Translations under genes and position numbers: made by a program | Part shown: one piece after another, positions 5,694-6,001 of the stretch | Numbering within the stretch: position 1 is the first letter of the stretch | Layout: every line of letters starts with the position of its first letter | Assembly: GCA_902476665.1 (NCBI GenBank) | Contig: CABSEO010000134.1 | Span: forward strand, 1 to 6,001 | Direction of reading: 5' to 3' | From: an uncultured Emergencia sp. | Lineage (GTDB): Bacteria; Bacillota; Clostridia; Peptostreptococcales; Anaerovoracaceae | DNA length: 6,001 nucleotides | The notes under the pieces: generated by a model | Databases searched by the model: none | Seen by the model: the letters and a program-made list of their open reading frames with translations, nothing else | What the model was told of the DNA's origin: nothing

Positions 5694-6001
5694 TTATTCC
5701 ACCTCCGCTTCTTCAAACCGTTTCAGAATCTTCATCATGGTAGCTTCCATCTGCAGAATCTCTTCTTCAGATATGTCCGCCAAAAGCCGCTTGTTGACTT
5801 CCTCTACACATTCCTTCACTCTGTCGGTAATGGGAGCCGCTTCTTCTGTCAGTCTGATATGACGTACTCTTTTGTCTCTTTCATCTTCCATAAAAGAAAT
5901 AAGACCCCGTTGCAGCAGACTGTCCAGACTCCTGCTGATTAAACCTTTTGACACTCCCAGTACCGTAGTCATCTGACTTCCGGTAGTAATGGACGAATTA
6001 T
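5694..6001 (-). CDS. MarR-family transcriptional regulator, C-terminal 101 residues (5' end outside window)
   Basis: The frame is open from the window edge to the TAA at 5696-5694, so the gene begins beyond 6001. The ATG at 5972 is internal and not the true start: the residues before it continue the DNA-binding domain. Visible parts are the helix-turn-helix with recognition helix VSKGLISRSLDSLLQRGLI, the wing DERDKRVRHIRLTEEA typical of MarR (D-x-R-D-x-R), and a long C-terminal dimerisation helix rich in Glu and Lys. MarR proteins are usually about 140-150 residues, so roughly 40-50 are missing. It is directly coupled to the MATE gene, the classic arrangement of a ligand-responsive repressor with its efflux pump. 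The promoter and operator must lie outside this window. Confidence 0.9.
   Translation of the reverse strand, partial: NSSITTGSQMTTVLGVSKGLISRSLDSLLQRGLISFMEDERDKRVRHIRLTEEAAPITDRVKECVEEVNKRLLADISEEEILQMEATMMKILKRFEEAEVE
5701..5706 (-). promoter_or_regulatory. Ribosome binding site fixing the GTG start of the MATE gene
   Basis: GGAGGT lies inside the last codons of the MarR gene, 7 nt before GTG at 5693. It is the strongest SD sequence in the window. It supports the GTG start directly after the MarR stop rather than a later ATG. Confidence 0.8.

Noticed and set aside
5341..5862. 173-codon plus-strand open frame
   Set aside because: It is antisense to the MATE and MarR genes, is rich in Ser and Thr as expected for a reverse-complement frame, and has no domain signature.

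Overview
The window reads as chromosomal DNA of a Gram-positive, low-to-mid GC anaerobe of the Clostridia, most likely Lachnospiraceae. This is inferred from purine-rich Shine-Dalgarno (SD) sequences, a VanR/VanS-like two-component pair with a degenerate kinase G1 box, a MepA-like MATE transporter and a YfhO-type membrane protein. No database search was possible, so the taxonomy is a judgement. Every supported gene lies on the minus strand, so transcription runs from high to low coordinates. No tRNA, rRNA, CRISPR array or insertion sequence was seen, and no gene-free stretch exceeds 300 bases.

From the right-hand edge, in transcription order: (1) the 3' part of a MarR-family regulator gene, cut by the window edge, followed with no gap by a GTG-started MATE efflux pump gene; (2) a 149-bp intergenic region with a direct-repeat operator and probable promoter; (3) an OmpR/VanR-type response regulator overlapping a four-helix sensor histidine kinase; (4) a perfect palindrome that probably terminates the two-component operon; (5) a small membrane-protein gene that appears broken by two single-base frameshifts and has no usable start, followed by a 75-aa Cro/CI-type regulator; (6) a 214-bp intergenic region with an imperfect hairpin, a second copy of the operator and a good promoter; (7) the first 442 codons of a YfhO-family polytopic membrane protein running off the left edge.

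The most notable observation is a 20-bp sequence, TTAAGRTATTYTTAAGAAAT (18/20 identical between copies), that occurs once upstream of the response regulator and once upstream of yfhO, in the same orientation. Each copy holds two TTAAG half-sites exactly 11 bp apart, the layout typical of OmpR-family operators. The simplest reading is that the response regulator controls its own operon and the distant yfhO-like gene. This would connect the signalling pair to envelope glycosylation, skipping the broken membrane gene and the HTH gene between them. Most genes belong to common families. The candidate regulatory circuit and the decaying membrane/HTH pair are the parts worth following up.
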